This document shows, in pieces, positions 7,265 to 8,054 of a DNA stretch of 8,054 bases. The stretch lies in assembly GCA_964423195.1 (NCBI GenBank), contig CAYRDY010000093.1:1-8054 (forward strand). Direction: 5' to 3'. This stretch comes from CAKRHR01 sp964423195. Its GTDB lineage: Bacteria > Bacillota > Clostridia > Lachnospirales > Lachnospiraceae. The first letter of the stretch is position 1. Each line of letters starts with the position of its first letter. The notes beneath the pieces are model-generated. The model did not search any database. It was given only the letters and a program-made list of their open reading frames with translations, and had not been told where the DNA came from. A program made the position numbers and the translations under genes.

Positions 7265-7288
7265 TGATAAATTTTAAAAATTTTTATG

Positions 7289-7294
7289 AAAGGA
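7289..7294 (+). promoter_or_regulatory. Ribosome binding site deciding the pilin start
   Basis: AAAGGA lies 9 bases before the ATG at 7304. Two further in-frame ATGs (7286 and 7295) have no usable site: the first is preceded only by an A/T run and the second abuts AAGGA. The start at 7304 gives a 12-residue prepilin leader. Confidence 0.7.
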
Positions 7295-7303
7295 ATGACG
7301 ATC

Positions 7304-7732
7304 ATGAAAACTAAAGAGAAGATGAAGTCGAGGAGAGGCTTTACGCTTGTCGAACTCGTCGTCGTCATCGCCGTTCTTGCCATCCTCGCCGGCGTTGGAG
7401 CCGTGGCATACAGAGGATACATCACAAGAGCGCAGGAAGCAAAGGATATGGAGATACTGGCTGCCGTCAAGACAGCGGTAGAAGCAGCGTATGCGGAAGA
7501 AAATTACACTATAACAAATATCAGGGTAACCACGGAAAGTGACGGGGCATTAAATAATCCGGAAGTAAGTTATATAAGTGATAAAACTTATCAAAATATT
7601 CCTATTTCTCCAGATCAACTTAAGCTCTATCAAGAATTTATGACAGGTAATGAGGGTGCAAAATTATCAAAAATTGGTACGTATACATGGTCTAGTTCAG
7701 ATGATAAATGGACAGTACCTGATGGCAAATAA
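7304..7732 (+). CDS. Type IV prepilin (major-pilin-like)
   Basis: A 142-residue prepilin. The leader MKTKEKMKSRRG (1-12) is short and basic, and the prepilin peptidase site is RRG/FTLVELVVV with Phe at mature position +1 and the conserved Glu at +5. A hydrophobic helix (13-37) forms the pilus core and continues into an amphipathic helix to about residue 65. The remaining roughly 77 residues are a polar, Ser/Thr/Asp/Tyr-rich globular part ending in TYTWSSSDDKWTVPDGK, with no cysteines. Base composition changes sharply near 7500: about 56% GC over 7321-7500 and about 33% over 7501-7730, by hand count. Its position directly after pilC and its small simple architecture favour a structural pilin, but a minor pilin cannot be excluded. 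A longer start at 7286 would add six residues. Confidence 0.9.
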   Translation: MKTKEKMKSRRGFTLVELVVVIAVLAILAGVGAVAYRGYITRAQEAKDMEILAAVKTAVEAAYAEENYTITNIRVTTESDGALNNPEVSYISDKTYQNIPISPDQLKLYQEFMTGNEGAKLSKIGTYTWSSSDDKWTVPDGK

Positions 7733-7757
7733 AATAACCAATCTTTGAGTTTTTCAT

Positions 7758-7843
7758 GCTTCTGATGATCTATGGTTACGACTTGGTTTACTGGTTGATT
7801 TCAAAGTTAAGAAATCAGGTTTTAGCAACCATAGAGCAGATGC
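7758..7843. repeat. Nested imperfect inverted repeat downstream of the pilin gene
   Basis: The outer arms TCTATGGTT (7769-7777) and AACCATAGA (7827-7835) are perfect over 9 bp and extend outward imperfectly (GCTTCTG at 7758, CAGATGC at 7837). The inner stem is TGATTTC (7796-7802) with GAAATCA (7811-7817), followed by GGTTTT. It may act as the pilin terminator or be a remnant of a mobile or duplicated segment. No coding potential is seen in 7733-7850. Confidence 0.5.
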
Positions 7844-7850
7844 TTCATTA

Positions 7851-7987
7851 GTGACTCAGCCAAGCTGCTGGCGCTTATAGGATCGAAAATAATCCTTGTC
7901 ATGGCGGTTTTCATCGTCATTTTGTAGCTTGTGATTTATCTGTCAATGTTTTTATAGATGATCAAGACTTAAAAATTGAATATGTGA
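7851..7987 (+). pseudogene. Decayed duplicate of the pilC 3' end
   Basis: From 7862 the frame reads KLLALIGSKIILVMAVFIVIL, then a stop, against KLLALMEPMIILVMAVFVVIL in PilC (from residue 366). By hand count, 87 of 123 aligned bases match (about 71%), with one extra codon. In-frame stops occur at 7925, 7955 and 7970, and the copy still ends with TGA at 7985-7987, aligned to the pilC stop. Most differences are G/C to A/T changes, as expected of unselected drift. It cannot encode a functional domain. Confidence 0.88.
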
Positions 7988-8054
7988 TGGGTCTTTGCCC
8001 CCTGCGGGGGGGGGGTAAATGATAAATTTTAAAATTTTTATGAAAGGAATGACT
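7988..8054 (+). repeat. Second copy of the pilin leader (hairpin, poly-G, ribosome site)
   Basis: It matches 7235-7299 nearly base for base up to GAAAGGAATGAC. The differences are one A-to-G in the stem (7997, still able to form a G-U pair), two extra Gs (10 against 8) and one fewer A in the A-run. The hairpin arms are 7994-8002 and 8011-8019. AAAGGA (8043-8048) is the ribosome site for a second pilin gene whose ATG, by alignment, lies a few bases beyond the window. Confidence 0.85.

Noticed and set aside
7241..7285. Classical rho-independent terminator between pilC and pilin
   Set aside because: The hairpin is followed by AAATGATAAA-type sequence instead of an immediate T-run, and the element directly precedes the pilin ribosome site; a leader role fits better, although partial attenuation remains possible.
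7769..7835. Integron attC-like site formed by the nested palindrome
   Set aside because: The outer arms do not fit the RYYYAAC/GTTRRRY core pattern in the right orientation, and no integrase is in view.
1..8054. CRISPR array, tRNA, rRNA, transposase or phage genes
   Set aside because: None was seen: no spaced direct repeats of CRISPR type, no cloverleaf or rRNA-like segments, and every long plausible frame is accounted for by the genes listed.

Overview
The window looks like a Gram-positive anaerobe of the Clostridia (Lachnospiraceae/Oscillospiraceae-like). The signs are dockerin- and cohesin-type secreted proteins, a sortase-type VPQTG wall-anchor signal, a class B sortase, strong AGGAGG-type ribosome binding sites with GTG and TTG starts, and a type IV pilus operon of the kind found in Clostridia. 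The species cannot be named from the sequence alone. All protein-coding genes are on the + strand.

Layout. (1) Bases 1-1942 are AT-richer and hold a secreted protein with a C-terminal dockerin-like calcium-binding module (its 5' end is cut off by the window), then a cohesin-like surface protein with a Thr/Pro repeat linker and a VPQTG-TM-KKRHA anchor. The second gene contains a 10-N assembly gap inside its repeats. A strong 14-bp terminator hairpin ends this block. (2) Bases 2144-3046 encode a class B sortase, the obvious candidate for attaching the cohesin-like protein to the wall. (3) Bases 3119-7732 are GC-rich and hold the type IV pilus motor set: pilB (extension ATPase), pilT (retraction ATPase), pilC (platform protein) and a prepilin gene. 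(4) Bases 7733-8054 hold an intergenic stretch, a decayed copy of the 3' end of pilC, and a near-identical second copy of the pilC-pilin intergenic leader. A second pilin gene should therefore begin just past the window edge.

How they work together. PilB and PilT would polymerise and depolymerise the pilin through PilC in the membrane; prepilin peptidase and the alignment proteins are not in view. The dockerin and cohesin proteins could form a calcium-dependent complex on the surface, with sortase B anchoring the cohesin partner.

The least ordinary features are the duplicated pilin expression cassette, a 35-base tandem repeat in front of pilT that creates two chained 12-codon leader ORFs with ATGA overlaps, and the mosaic base composition of the pilin gene (about 56% GC in the N-terminal part, about 33% in the C-terminal part).
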